Made by a program: the position numbers and the translations under genes. From Asticcacaulis aquaticus (lineage in GTDB: Bacteria; Pseudomonadota; Alphaproteobacteria; Caulobacterales; Caulobacteraceae), in the NCBI RefSeq assembly GCF_028550415.1, contig NZ_JAQQKX010000001.1:124001-188000 (forward strand): a stretch of 64,000 bases of DNA, given 5' to 3'. Each line of letters starts with the position of its first letter. Positions within the stretch are counted from its first letter, which is position 1. The notes below the pieces were generated by a model. The model saw only the letters and a list, made by a program, of their open reading frames with translations. It did no database searches and was not told the DNA's origin. Positions 37,856-45,696 of this stretch are shown here, piece by piece.

Positions 37856-39179
37856 AGACCGCCTGGCCATAGCTGGGGCGAATCTGGCCGGCGGCGCGTG
37901 TCAGGGCCGCCGAGACCGGTTCGTTTTCCAGCATTTCCGCCACGCCGATGTCGAATTCGACGACGAATGGCGACTTGCCGGTACCGGCTTCGAAAGCGGT
38001 ACACCCGATCACGGCGCTGATCCGCTCACCGACGATGCGCGCGGCACCTTCGGGTGTGGCGGGCAGGGCCAGAGCGAAGACTTCGGTCGACAGGCGGCCG
38101 GCGGTATCTTCGGCGCGCACAAGGCGGGAAATCATCGATCCGATCTGCGGCATGGCGCGATCCAGAGCCTTGCGCGCCCGGGCCTGAGTAATTTCCGGAC
38201 TTTCGGAAATTTTTAACAAGCAGACGCTCAGGGGGCGGTTACGCTCGGAGGCGGCTTTCGACAGGCGCGCCAGATGCGCCGCGAACAGATCCCGGGTAAA
38301 AAGGCCCGTCCCCTTGTCCATGTGCGGACTATGGTTCAGGGCCTCCAGAGCCTTGCGGATATTGGTTTGACGCCGATGCGCCCGCGCCAGACGCAGCACC
38401 CGGTCGGCAATCTCATGCTCCGACGCGCCCACGGCGGACACGTCGTTCACGCCGCGCAGATAGGCGTCACCCAGATCAAGCTCGATCGGCTTTTGCAGAC
38501 GCAGGAAGACCGGCGTATGATAGAGGCGGGTATTGCGCCGCATGCCGGACGCAATCGACAGAGGCTCGGAAATCGATTCCCGTCCCCAAAGCACGACGGC
38601 GTCGAAGGTCTTGTCGTGGAGGTAGTCGAACGCGGAATAGCTGGTGAAGGCCGCATAGACGTCGGCGCCTTCGGTACGCAGGGTATGGCTAAGGCCGAGA
38701 AAGTCCGGGTCGGCCTGTCCTACCGAAAGTATGGCCAAAGGTGCCGTATTGTCGATCGCCGGCACCGGGATATTGAGCGCGCTCAGGGTTTCCCGTCGCA
38801 ACTCGTATTCTTCTTCGGCAACATTGGCGCGAACCATATGTTCCAGCCCCAGCACGACCTGCTGGGCATGGGCGTCGCGGCTATAAACCATGTCCCAGCC
38901 TTCGGGCACGGCATAGGTCGTATTATCGGTCACCTGAATGATGGGGAGACGGCGGGGGGCGCAGGCGGCGCGCAGCTTGTCGACCAGAACCGGCGAGCAG
39001 GCGGGATGGGCGCTGTCGACCAGAACGGCTTCGATCTGAAGGTCGCCGATACAGGCCAGGGCGGCATCGTCACGATAGGCCGTAATCGTGCGCCAGCCCA
39101 GACGATCCAATTCCGCACCCAGGCGTTCAGGCCATTGCTGATCCTTGGCCAGCAGAAGCAGACGCGCCTGAATCGTCAA
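37854..39179 (-). CDS. popA: PopA-like REC-REC-degenerate GGDEF c-di-GMP effector
   Basis: A 441-residue protein with two receiver domains (about 5-120 and 147-260) and a GGDEF-type domain (about 280-441). Receiver 1 keeps the phosphoacceptor Asp (D55 in AVLVDSA); receiver 2 has W198 at that place. The catalytic GG[DE]EF is STEVF (364-368), so it should not make c-di-GMP, but the inhibitory-site motif RxxD is intact (R355-D358), spaced as in PleD. This is the pattern known for Caulobacter PopA, which binds c-di-GMP and directs CtrA degradation at the cell pole. The symbol rests on architecture, not on a search. Confidence 0.78.
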   Translation of the reverse strand: MTIQARLLLLAKDQQWPERLGAELDRLGWRTITAYRDDAALACIGDLQIEAVLVDSAHPACSPVLVDKLRAACAPRRLPIIQVTDNTTYAVPEGWDMVYSRDAHAQQVVLGLEHMVRANVAEEEYELRRETLSALNIPVPAIDNTAPLAILSVGQADPDFLGLSHTLRTEGADVYAAFTSYSAFDYLHDKTFDAVVLWGRESISEPLSIASGMRRNTRLYHTPVFLRLQKPIELDLGDAYLRGVNDVSAVGASEHEIADRVLRLARAHRRQTNIRKALEALNHSPHMDKGTGLFTRDLFAAHLARLSKAASERNRPLSVCLLKISESPEITQARARKALDRAMPQIGSMISRLVRAEDTAGRLSTEVFALALPATPEGAARIVGERISAVIGCTAFEAGTGKSPFVVEFDIGVAEMLENEPVSAALTRAAGQIRPSYGQAV

Positions 39180-39300
39180 ATTTTACGCTCCTCGGGATGC
39201 AGGATACTGTTGGGATCGGCAATTTAGTCGGCAGTGATCTTAAGACCGATGGTGGAAAAGACCTATAGATGATTCTCGTTTTTGATTGGTAAACGCGCCG

Positions 39301-39555
39301 CTAAGGTTTGGCAGCGTCGGCGTGAGGTCGCCATATCTCGAACCGCTTGTATTCATCTATAGATTCAGATGATCTAAGAATATAATTGTTTTGATTGCAA
39401 AAATGCGGAACATCGATCTGCGCCATAGGGTCGTCAGCCAGCAGAATAAAACCTTCTTCCCCGCGCTCGCTGAGAGCTTTTTTCAAGCGCAATGTCGGCA
39501 CAGGGCATTTGTGGCCACGCGCATCGATGGTAAAAAGGCGGGGATCTACGGTCAC
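39301..39555 (-). CDS. TusA/SirA-family sulfur-carrier protein
   Basis: An 84-residue protein with the TusA signature CPVPTLRLKKAL; the sulfur-accepting Cys is C17. The rest (GFILLADDPMAQIDVPHFC) fits the two-layer TusA fold. Such proteins pass persulfide sulfur to tRNA thiolation or other acceptors; the exact partner is not shown. Single gene, convergent with none and divergent from the secreted protein at 39644. Confidence 0.88.
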   Translation of the reverse strand: MTVDPRLFTIDARGHKCPVPTLRLKKALSERGEEGFILLADDPMAQIDVPHFCNQNNYILRSSESIDEYKRFEIWRPHADAAKP

Positions 39556-39643
39556 GTGCGGTCTCGAAAAGGCTTTGATTGCGTTTTACGCCTTGGTTCC
39601 TGCCGTCGAATCCCGGCAATTTCAAGCCATGCAAGGATTTTAT

Positions 39644-40303
39644 ATGCGCGCGCTGATATTCGGATGCCTGTTGATAGGGGCGGCCTGTGCGGCAAAGGCT
39701 CAAACCGTACCGGACCTTTATGCCAAGATTCGACTGGCCGGATTTGAGGCGCCGATCGAGCTGCGCCGGTCAGGCGACAAGACGCGTATCGATCTCAATG
39801 CCGCCGGGGTGCAGCAGACCTATATCGTCGATCAGGAGCGCGGCATTCTGGTCAATCTCATCGTCACCAACGGGCGGCGCCTGGCGCTGGTGTTTCCCGC
39901 GGACCGGGGAGCGGCCCTGCTGCCCCTGCCCATTGATATGGCCAGTATGGAAGCGCGGGGCGCCGTGTTGAAACCGATGGGCGCGTCGCTTCTGGCGGGA
40001 CAGCCGTGCCGACTTATCGAATTCAGCGGATATCTGAACCAATCGGGCGTCATCTGCGTCAATGCGGCCGGGCTTATCCTGCAAATGACGCAAAAAGGGC
40101 GCAACGCAGCGCTGTTTCAGGTCAGCAGCCTGACGACCGGTGCGCAGGACGCCAAATGGTTCAGCATCCCACCCGACTATCAAACCGTGGCCCTGCCGGG
40201 GGTGGGAGGGGCGGCGGAGCGTTATGGGAGCGAGGATGCCGCCGGAAAGCCCGGCGCACCGTCCGATAAAGCGCCGGTCAAATCGCCGTTCCGAACGAAG
40301 TAA
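39644..40303 (+). CDS. Secreted protein of unknown function
   Basis: A 219-residue protein with a signal peptide (MRALIFGCLLIGAACAAKAQ, cleavage after about residue 20). The mature part is beta-rich (APIELRRSGDKTRIDLNAAG, QTYIVDQERGILVNLI, QPCRLIEFSGYLNQSGVICV) with a Cys pair and a Pro/Lys-rich end. It resembles envelope beta-sandwich proteins that bind lipids, but I do not recognise a family. ATG 39644 is chosen because AAGGA lies 6 bases upstream and a signal peptide follows; the open frame extends back over the TusA gene. Confidence 0.72.
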   Translation: MRALIFGCLLIGAACAAKAQTVPDLYAKIRLAGFEAPIELRRSGDKTRIDLNAAGVQQTYIVDQERGILVNLIVTNGRRLALVFPADRGAALLPLPIDMASMEARGAVLKPMGASLLAGQPCRLIEFSGYLNQSGVICVNAAGLILQMTQKGRNAALFQVSSLTTGAQDAKWFSIPPDYQTVALPGVGGAAERYGSEDAAGKPGAPSDKAPVKSPFRTK

Positions 40304-40353
40304 GTCTGTCTTCGTTGCGTATAAATTCCAAAAAACCTGAATTGTCTTTGGCG

Positions 40354-40367
40354 TTGATCACAATCAA
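40354..40367 (+). promoter_or_regulatory. Perfect FNR/FixK box between convergent genes
   Basis: TTGAT-CACA-ATCAA matches the FNR/FixK consensus TTGAT-N4-ATCAA at every fixed base. It overlaps the 3' end of the small minus-strand gene and follows the end of the secreted-protein gene, so no annotated start lies nearby. It may be chance or serve an unannotated transcript. Confidence 0.35.
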
Positions 40368-40597
40368 GATGCGGCAACGCGCCGGTACAGCGCGGTTATA
40401 GCCACCGTCGTCGCGGCACAGGCCAGAGCGGTTACCGCCCAACCGGCAGGCGTCAGTCCGGACGCGACATATTTGTGGCTCAACCGTTCGGCTTCGTGCA
40501 TTCGGTCAGACAGAGTGCTTTGCGCATCGACCATGACAGCGACCTCTCTTTCAAGCTGCGCCCACGATATCAGGTCGCCCATTAAAAAGGGGCTCAC
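40364..40597 (-). CDS. Small single-pass membrane protein (hypothetical)
   Basis: A 77-residue frame with a polar, helical N-terminal half (LEREVAVMVDAQSTLSDRMHE), one membrane segment near residues 52-70 and a basic end (YRRVAAS). It begins at GTG, with an ATG five codons later; neither has a good ribosome site. The amino-acid pattern looks like a real tail-anchored protein, but no homolog is recognised. The 158 bases upstream hold only short hairpins such as AAGGC-TGT-GCCTT. Confidence 0.45.
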   Translation of the reverse strand: MSPFLMGDLISWAQLEREVAVMVDAQSTLSDRMHEAERLSHKYVASGLTPAGWAVTALACAATTVAITALYRRVAAS

Positions 40598-40755
40598 GCT
40601 TTGGGGCGGACGGTAAAAAGAGGGTAAGGGACACTCTCCTCTCTGCCCAAGGCTGTGCCTTACTAACAGGAGCTGCTTTACGTCAGTTTGCTGTAAGCGC
40701 CACGGGGCGGCAGCAGTCGTGAAGTTGGCGCCGGTGTTGCATAGTGACGGGGCCG

Positions 40756-41832
40756 TTACATTTTATCCTTTTCAAGGCGGTCCTTAATGTCCGAAAAATT
40801 CATAGTCGCTAACTCGCCTTGTCCATATATGCCAGCGGCAACATGACCAGCCACTTCTCTGCCAAAGCTATAAGTGGCATTCTGCTTGACTGCTTTCATC
40901 GCATCAGCACTCATATTTTCCCAAATAGGTGTAACGGTAAGCTCACCTTTCCCTATCTCCGGTTTTTCATCGATCTCAGTGCTGGCCACTACCTCGGCAA
41001 TAATTTCAGACCTCCATACAAAGCCCAAATCAGAGCTTTCACCTGTCCGCGTTTCCGGTGGCAATTGGTCCGCTGCACGACCAGAGTATAATCCGAGAAA
41101 CTCAGTTTTATTTCCTAAGCCAAATTGCCTGTTCCCATTAATTTGATCGATGACCACGCCCCGCTGTATTCGATAGACGGGTGCTCCAGATAGCCCGCCT
41201 CGACCTGCCAAATCTATAAGGAACTTTGGGTGCGCGTCAGTTGGCAAGTCAATCTCGGTCGCAAGCGACCCTCGCTTCCAGACTGGAATAACGCCCAAAC
41301 TGCTAATGCCTTGTGGAAATCCAATCGCAAACACATCTGAACCTGGCAATATGTGTTCTGTAGTGTTTTCACATAAGTCATTCACGCATACTACGTCGTG
41401 GTCATTAAAGATCAACAGTAATGCAGCAACGTCAAAAAAATTACCGCAAGTTGGGTGAACGAACCATCTCGGTTGAGACATTTCGTCATCAAAATAAAGA
41501 GGAATAGTCTGCTCTTGGAATATTTGTGGTACTTTTGAAGTGTATTTTATCTTGATGAAATTAGGGAAACCACCATCTCTACGCATATAAACTCGCTTTG
41601 TATGGTGCATTCCAGACAGGTTATGCCATGCAGTAACGAGGGAGATGCCACCAGCTACCCGCCAGAAGAACCCAGTTCCAACTGCCAAAACGGTGCTGTT
41701 GAACATCATTTCTAGCGAGACTGATGCCAGCGTAGTCATATCGATTTTTGGCTGATCTCGTAAAATCTTTCCGCTTGTGACGTACTTGTGGAAGCCGGCG
41801 CTGAATTTTGATTTATTCGCAGAGTCTTCCAT
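40756..41832 (-). CDS. Cytoplasmic trypsin-like serine protease (islet gene)
   Basis: A 358-residue protein with a chymotrypsin-fold domain. The triad is visible: H70 in LVTAWHN, D134 in NFFDVAALLL and S215 in GRGGLSGAPVY. There is no signal peptide or membrane segment, so it is probably intracellular, unlike DegP-type proteases, and it has no PDZ domain. The C-terminal 100 residues are of unknown type. Base use is visibly AT-richer than all neighbours and the gene stands alone downstream of the tRNA-Ser 3' end, both signs of horizontal acquisition. Substrate unknown. The protease call is fairly firm; any defence role is speculation. Confidence 0.75.
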   Translation of the reverse strand: MEDSANKSKFSAGFHKYVTSGKILRDQPKIDMTTLASVSLEMMFNSTVLAVGTGFFWRVAGGISLVTAWHNLSGMHHTKRVYMRRDGGFPNFIKIKYTSKVPQIFQEQTIPLYFDDEMSQPRWFVHPTCGNFFDVAALLLIFNDHDVVCVNDLCENTTEHILPGSDVFAIGFPQGISSLGVIPVWKRGSLATEIDLPTDAHPKFLIDLAGRGGLSGAPVYRIQRGVVIDQINGNRQFGLGNKTEFLGLYSGRAADQLPPETRTGESSDLGFVWRSEIIAEVVASTEIDEKPEIGKGELTVTPIWENMSADAMKAVKQNATYSFGREVAGHVAAGIYGQGELATMNFSDIKDRLEKDKM

Positions 41833-41967
41833 AAAGGCACCTTATTACTTAGCAATGTTCATTTTTAACGTGTGCAGAAATAAACACAAGCCTTGCCAGA
41901 TTCACGCCGACGGCCATTGCTACCTATTTGTTAGACTTGTCAAAACGATATGGCAAAATTTGCATCA

Positions 41968-41981
41968 CGCCCTTTCGGGCG
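41968..41981 (-). terminator. Possible terminator after tRNA-Ser
   Basis: CGCCC (41968-41972) and GGGCG (41977-41981) pair around TTTC, 34 bases after the tRNA-Ser 3' end on the minus strand, in a very AT-rich stretch. There is no clean T-run, so the call is weak. The rest of 41833-42014 shows no gene. Confidence 0.3.
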
Positions 41982-42014
41982 GAACGCTTATAAATAATTA
42001 AATATATAAGGAAA

Positions 42015-42104
42015 TGGCGGACAGAGTGAGATTCGAACTCACGGTAGGCTTCCACCTACGGCGGTTTTCAAGACCGCTGCCTTAAACCACTCGGCCATCT
42101 GTCC
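42015..42104 (-). tRNA. tRNA-Ser (anticodon TGA)
   Basis: A 90-base class II tRNA: acceptor GGACAGA/TCTGTCC, anticodon loop CTTGAAA (TGA), long variable arm GTAGGTGGAAGCCTAC, T-arm GTGAGTTCGAATCTCAC and encoded CCA. Its 3' end faces the protease gene. Confidence 0.96.
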
Positions 42105-42121
42105 GTCTGAGTGGAGGGCGT

Positions 42122-42149
42122 TCTTAACTTGTGCTGATATCTTTGCCAA
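42122..42149 (-). promoter_or_regulatory. Possible tRNA-Ser promoter
   Basis: On the minus strand TTGGCA (42149-42144), 16 bases, then TTAAGA (42127-42122), 17 bases before the tRNA 5' end. The -10 match is fair. Confidence 0.4.
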
Positions 42150-42289
42150 GAGGCATGGTGGATAAGTGACTGCAAAAGCGGGCTGGAACGACAGGGTTTT
42201 AAAAGATGGGGCCTTAACCAGGAATTTTCAAATTCCGTTTAGGCTGTTGGTCAAAGACCTTGTTAAGGCCGTCATTCAGGGACGCATTC

Positions 42290-43081
42290 ATGTCCGCCGC
42301 CGTCAGATATACCGCCGTAAACAGAAACCGGATTTTACAACGGGCCACCATGCTGGTTATGATTTCCGGCTTTGCCTTGCTGGCGGCGTGCGCCGGGCCG
42401 CGTCCCAAATTCAACAGCGGTGTTGCCGACCCTAAGGTTGCCGCAGACGCCCAGTACAAGAGCGCGAACCTGCGGCCTTACAAGGTGCGCGGTGAGACCT
42501 ATAAGCCCTATATTCCCGACAAGGGCGACAGCCTGACCGGGGTGGCCAGCTGGTACGGCGCGGAATCGGGCAACATGACCGCCAATGGTGAGCGCTTCGA
42601 CCCCAATGCCATTTCCGCCGCTCACAAGACATGGCCTTTGCCATCCGTCGTCGAGGTGACCAATCTCGACAACGGGCGGACGATCCGCTTGCGCCTCAAC
42701 GATCGCGGGCCGTTCGTCGATAACCGGCTCATCGACCTGTCCAAGGGCGCGGCCAAGGCGCTGGGCGTCTATGAGACGGGGACCGCGCGGGTGAAGCTGA
42801 AATTCATCGGCCCGGCAGAGACCGCCGCCAAGACCATCTATGCCGAAGCGCCCACCAGATCCGATGACGAAGATCGTCAGTACCGCGTTCAGGTCGGCGC
42901 GTTTTCCGAAAAAGACAATGCCGAGCGCGTAAAGGAGGCTTTGAGCGCCCGCATGGACCGCTCGCGCGGGCTCTACGTCGTCTATCTGGGGCCGTTCAAG
43001 GGCGCGCAACGGGCGGAACTGCGCCGGCAGGAAGTGCTGGCGGCGGGATATTTTGACGCGATTTTGACGCGGGTCGATTAG
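42290..43081 (+). CDS. rlpA: RlpA-like septal lipoprotein with SPOR domain
   Basis: A 263-residue protein. A lipobox (LLAAC) follows a hydrophobic stretch, so it is probably an outer-membrane lipoprotein. The double-psi beta-barrel domain has GVASWYGAESGNMTANGERF and VTNLDNGRTIRLRLNDRGPF, including the catalytic-type residues of RlpA lytic transglycosylases. Residues about 200-263 are a SPOR domain (YRVQVGAFSEKDNAERV), which binds denuded septal peptidoglycan. ATG 42290 follows AGGGA by 7 bases; an internal ATG just before the signal peptide core is an alternative start. Confidence 0.9.
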   Translation: MSAAVRYTAVNRNRILQRATMLVMISGFALLAACAGPRPKFNSGVADPKVAADAQYKSANLRPYKVRGETYKPYIPDKGDSLTGVASWYGAESGNMTANGERFDPNAISAAHKTWPLPSVVEVTNLDNGRTIRLRLNDRGPFVDNRLIDLSKGAAKALGVYETGTARVKLKFIGPAETAAKTIYAEAPTRSDDEDRQYRVQVGAFSEKDNAERVKEALSARMDRSRGLYVVYLGPFKGAQRAELRRQEVLAAGYFDAILTRVD

Positions 43082-43125
43082 ATTGCGCTTGTGTTGCGGC
43101 CGGGAATTGCCGATCTATCCCAGTC

Positions 43126-43764
43126 ATGAGCGGTCGATTCATCACATTCGAAGGCGGCGAGGGGGCGGGTAAGTCGACTCAGGTCAAGGCTCTGGTCGCC
43201 CGTTTGCGCGAACAGGGGCTGGAGGTCGTGCAGACACGCGAACCGGGGGGCTCCGGCGGCGCCGAGGCCCTGCGCGACCTTCTGGTCAACGGCGATGCCG
43301 GACGCTGGTCGCCGATGTCCGAAACCCTGATGATGTATGCGGCGCGGGCCAACCATCTGGAGCAGGTCATTCGCCCGGCTCTGGCCCGTGGTGCCTGGGT
43401 CATTTGCGACCGTTTTGCCGATTCGACGCGCGCCTATCAGGGGGCGGGCGGCGGCGTCACAGGCGATTTCATCGAACAGCTCGATCAGGCGGTCGTCGGC
43501 GGGACGCAACCCGATCTGACCCTCGTCATGGACATGCCGGTCGAAGCCGGACTGGCCCGCACCGTGGCGCGCGGCGGCGATGAAAACCGCTTCGAATCGA
43601 AGGGGCTGGCCTTTCATGAACGCCTGAGACAGGGCTTCCTCAACCGCGCGGCCACCGATCCGCGACGTTACAGAGTTATAGACGCCGATCGGCCGATCGA
43701 GGTCCTGACGCAGGACATCTGGGCCACCGTATCGGCGGCATTTCCCGCCCTGAAGGGGGCCTGA
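43126..43764 (+). CDS. tmk: Thymidylate kinase
   Basis: A 212-residue dTMP kinase that makes dTDP for DNA synthesis. P-loop FEGGEGAGKSTQ at 8-19, TREPGGSGGAEALR, and CDRFADSTRAYQGAGGG (DR-F motif and lid). Normal length. Two bases before holB, an order common in bacteria. Confidence 0.97.
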   Translation: MSGRFITFEGGEGAGKSTQVKALVARLREQGLEVVQTREPGGSGGAEALRDLLVNGDAGRWSPMSETLMMYAARANHLEQVIRPALARGAWVICDRFADSTRAYQGAGGGVTGDFIEQLDQAVVGGTQPDLTLVMDMPVEAGLARTVARGGDENRFESKGLAFHERLRQGFLNRAATDPRRYRVIDADRPIEVLTQDIWATVSAAFPALKGA

Positions 43765-43766
43765 GC

Positions 43767-44774
43767 ATGGCGGAGGACGAAGACCATCGCGTATCGCATC
43801 CCCGCGCCGTGTTCGACCTGATCAATGGCGAACCGCAAGAGCACGCCTTGATCGACGCCCTGTCGCGCGGGCGGTTGCATCACGCGTGGCTGCTGTGCGG
43901 CCCGGAAGGCGTGGGCAAGGCGACCTTCGCCTATCGGGCCGCGCGCTATCTGATGGGACGCGACAGGGATCGCGGCTTCGGTCTTCTGGGCATGTCGCCG
44001 GACGATGCCGACGCCCGCCTGATCGTCGCGCAGTCGCATCCCGATCTGCTTGTGCTGGAACGCGAGGAAAAGGACGGCAAGACGCGCAAGAACATTACGG
44101 TCGACGCCGTACGCGAGGTCGGTGAGTTCTTCTCGAAAGCGCCTTCGCGTTCGGCTTACCGCGTCTGTATCGTCGATGCCGTCGATGACCTGAATATCAA
44201 CTCGGCCAATGCCTTATTGAAAATTCTTGAAGAACCGCCTGAGCGGGGAATCCTCTTCCTGATTTCGCATTCGCCGGGCAAGCTTCTGGCCACGATCCGC
44301 TCGCGTTGCCGTCGTCTGGGTTTCTCGCCGTGGGACGACGCCATGGTGCATCGCTTCGTCGAAAGCCGGACGGAACTGCCCGAAGAAACGCTGGAACGTC
44401 TGGTCGTCATGGCCAAGGGCTCGCCCGGTCGGGCGCTGCGTCTGTGGGAAGACGGCGCGCTTGAAATGGATGAGCTGGCGGCAAAACTGCTCTCAAAGGC
44501 GCCGCCTTCGCGCTTTGAGCTTCTGCCGCTGATGACCCTGTTCAAGACCAATAACAGCAAGGTCGACGGGCCGAAAAAATTCACTCAGTTCATCACCGCT
44601 CTGAGCGAGCGCGTGCGCGAACAGGCGCTCAGTGCCGACGTTCCGGCGCGCGGCCGGATGTGGTCGGAGCTGTGGACGCGCCTGAATGCCGTTCTGCCGG
44701 AAACGGAAGGCATAAACCTCGATAGGGGTGAGTATTTCTGGTCTATAGTCAAAGATATAAAGTCTATTTATTAA
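43767..44774 (+). CDS. holB: DNA polymerase III subunit delta'
   Basis: A 335-residue clamp-loader subunit of the AAA+ class. Residues HHAWLLCGPEGVGKATFAYRAARYL hold the modified P-loop, followed by VRVGEF-type helix (DAVREVGEFFSKAPSRSAYRVCIVDAVDDLNINSANALLKILEEPP is split here by position) and the SRC motif in TIRSRCRRLGF. Follows tmk by 2 bases and precedes tatD, a standard replication cluster. Confidence 0.95.
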   Translation: MAEDEDHRVSHPRAVFDLINGEPQEHALIDALSRGRLHHAWLLCGPEGVGKATFAYRAARYLMGRDRDRGFGLLGMSPDDADARLIVAQSHPDLLVLEREEKDGKTRKNITVDAVREVGEFFSKAPSRSAYRVCIVDAVDDLNINSANALLKILEEPPERGILFLISHSPGKLLATIRSRCRRLGFSPWDDAMVHRFVESRTELPEETLERLVVMAKGSPGRALRLWEDGALEMDELAAKLLSKAPPSRFELLPLMTLFKTNNSKVDGPKKFTQFITALSERVREQALSADVPARGRMWSELWTRLNAVLPETEGINLDRGEYFWSIVKDIKSIY

Positions 44775-44796
44775 ACCATTTTCTGAGGTTTCCGTT

Positions 44797-45576
44797 TTGC
44801 TTATCGACAGCCATGTCAACCTCCATGCGCCGCAATATGACGACGACCGTCAGGCGGTGATCACGCGTGCCCGCGAAGCCGGGGTGGGGCTGATGGTCAA
44901 TATTTGCGACCGCGTATCGAATTTCGAGGCCGTCTATGCGCTGGCGGCGGACCATGCCGATATCTGGGCGACCGTCGGCACGCATCCGCATGAAGCGCGT
45001 GAAAACCCGGACCTGAGCGTGGCGGATCTGCTCACCCTTGCCGAACGGCCGCGGGTCGTGGGGATCGGCGAATGCGGTCTGGATTTCCACTACGATTTCA
45101 GCCCGCGCGATGTTCAGGCCTCGGTCTTCCGCACCCATATCCACGCGGCGCGCGACAGCGGCCTGCCTCTGGTCGTTCATACGCGGGAAGCCGACGAGGT
45201 AATGTGGGATATCCTGCAGGACGAGCACACCAAGGGGCCCTTCGTCTTCCTGTTGCATTGCTACACCTCGGGCGCGGAACTGGCGCGCCGGGCCGCCGGT
45301 ATCGGGGCCTATTTTTCTGTGTCCGGCATAGCTACCTTCAAGGCGGCGCAGGACGTTCGCGATATCATCCGGGACATGCCTGCCGACCGCATCATCGTCG
45401 AAACGGACTGCCCCTATCTGGCGCCTATCCCCATGCGCGGACGGCGCAACGAGCCCGCTTATGTGACCCATGTCTATGACAAGCTGGCGGAGATTCGCGG
45501 CTGGACGCGCGACGATACGATCGCCCGCACGACCGACGCTTTCTACGCCCTGTTCGACAGGATACCCCGCGCATGA
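44797..45576 (+). CDS. tatD: TatD-family metal-dependent hydrolase
   Basis: A 259-residue TIM-barrel deoxyribonuclease-like hydrolase. The family motifs are VGTHPHEA, GIGECGLDFHYD, VVHTREADE, LHCYTSGAELA and ETDCPYLAP. The first metal motif, usually H-x-H, reads H-V-N here, an Asn substitution I believe is frequent in related bacteria. It starts at TTG with TGAGG 8 bases upstream, matching the family start MLIDSH. Its TGA overlaps an ATG at 45573, but that ATG now opens only a minigene made by a local duplication. Confidence 0.93.
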   Translation: MLIDSHVNLHAPQYDDDRQAVITRAREAGVGLMVNICDRVSNFEAVYALAADHADIWATVGTHPHEARENPDLSVADLLTLAERPRVVGIGECGLDFHYDFSPRDVQASVFRTHIHAARDSGLPLVVHTREADEVMWDILQDEHTKGPFVFLLHCYTSGAELARRAAGIGAYFSVSGIATFKAAQDVRDIIRDMPADRIIVETDCPYLAPIPMRGRRNEPAYVTHVYDKLAEIRGWTRDDTIARTTDAFYALFDRIPRA

Positions 45577-45696
45577 CCAAGGTCCTCAAGGCGACGATTC
45601 TAGGCTCGGGCTGTTCGACGGGGGTGCCCCGCGCATGACCAAGGTCCTCAAGGCGACGATTCTGGGCTCGGGCTGTTCGACGGGGGTGCCCCGCGC
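45565..45696 (+). repeat. 62-bp tandem duplication at the tatD/MBL junction
   Basis: Two 62-bp units (45565-45626 and 45627-45688) are followed by eight more bases of the repeat (45689-45696). They differ at one base only: A at 45602 and G at 45664. Each unit begins with CCCCGCGC, present at the end of tatD and again inside the MBL gene, so slippage or unequal crossover between these 8-mers explains the event. The unit is not a multiple of three. Confidence 0.97.
45573..45638 (+). pseudogene. 21-codon duplicate of the MBL gene start
   Basis: The first duplicated unit keeps the original ATG (overlapping the tatD stop) and reads 21 codons identical in sequence to the MBL N-terminus (ending in STGVPRA). 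It then meets TGA 45636-45638, created by the repeat junction. That TGA overlaps the true MBL ATG at 45635, so ribosomes finishing the minigene could restart. Either remnant or small coupling ORF. Confidence 0.8.

Noticed and set aside
40598-42030. Attachment-site pair flanking the protease gene
   Set aside because: The only resemblance to the tRNA-Ser 3' end near the left border is GGCGGAC (about 40613), too short to be an att repeat; no integrase is present.
45470-45634. Upstream extension of the MBL gene into tatD
   Set aside because: The extension is tatD in another frame; the MBL domain begins exactly at ATG 45635.
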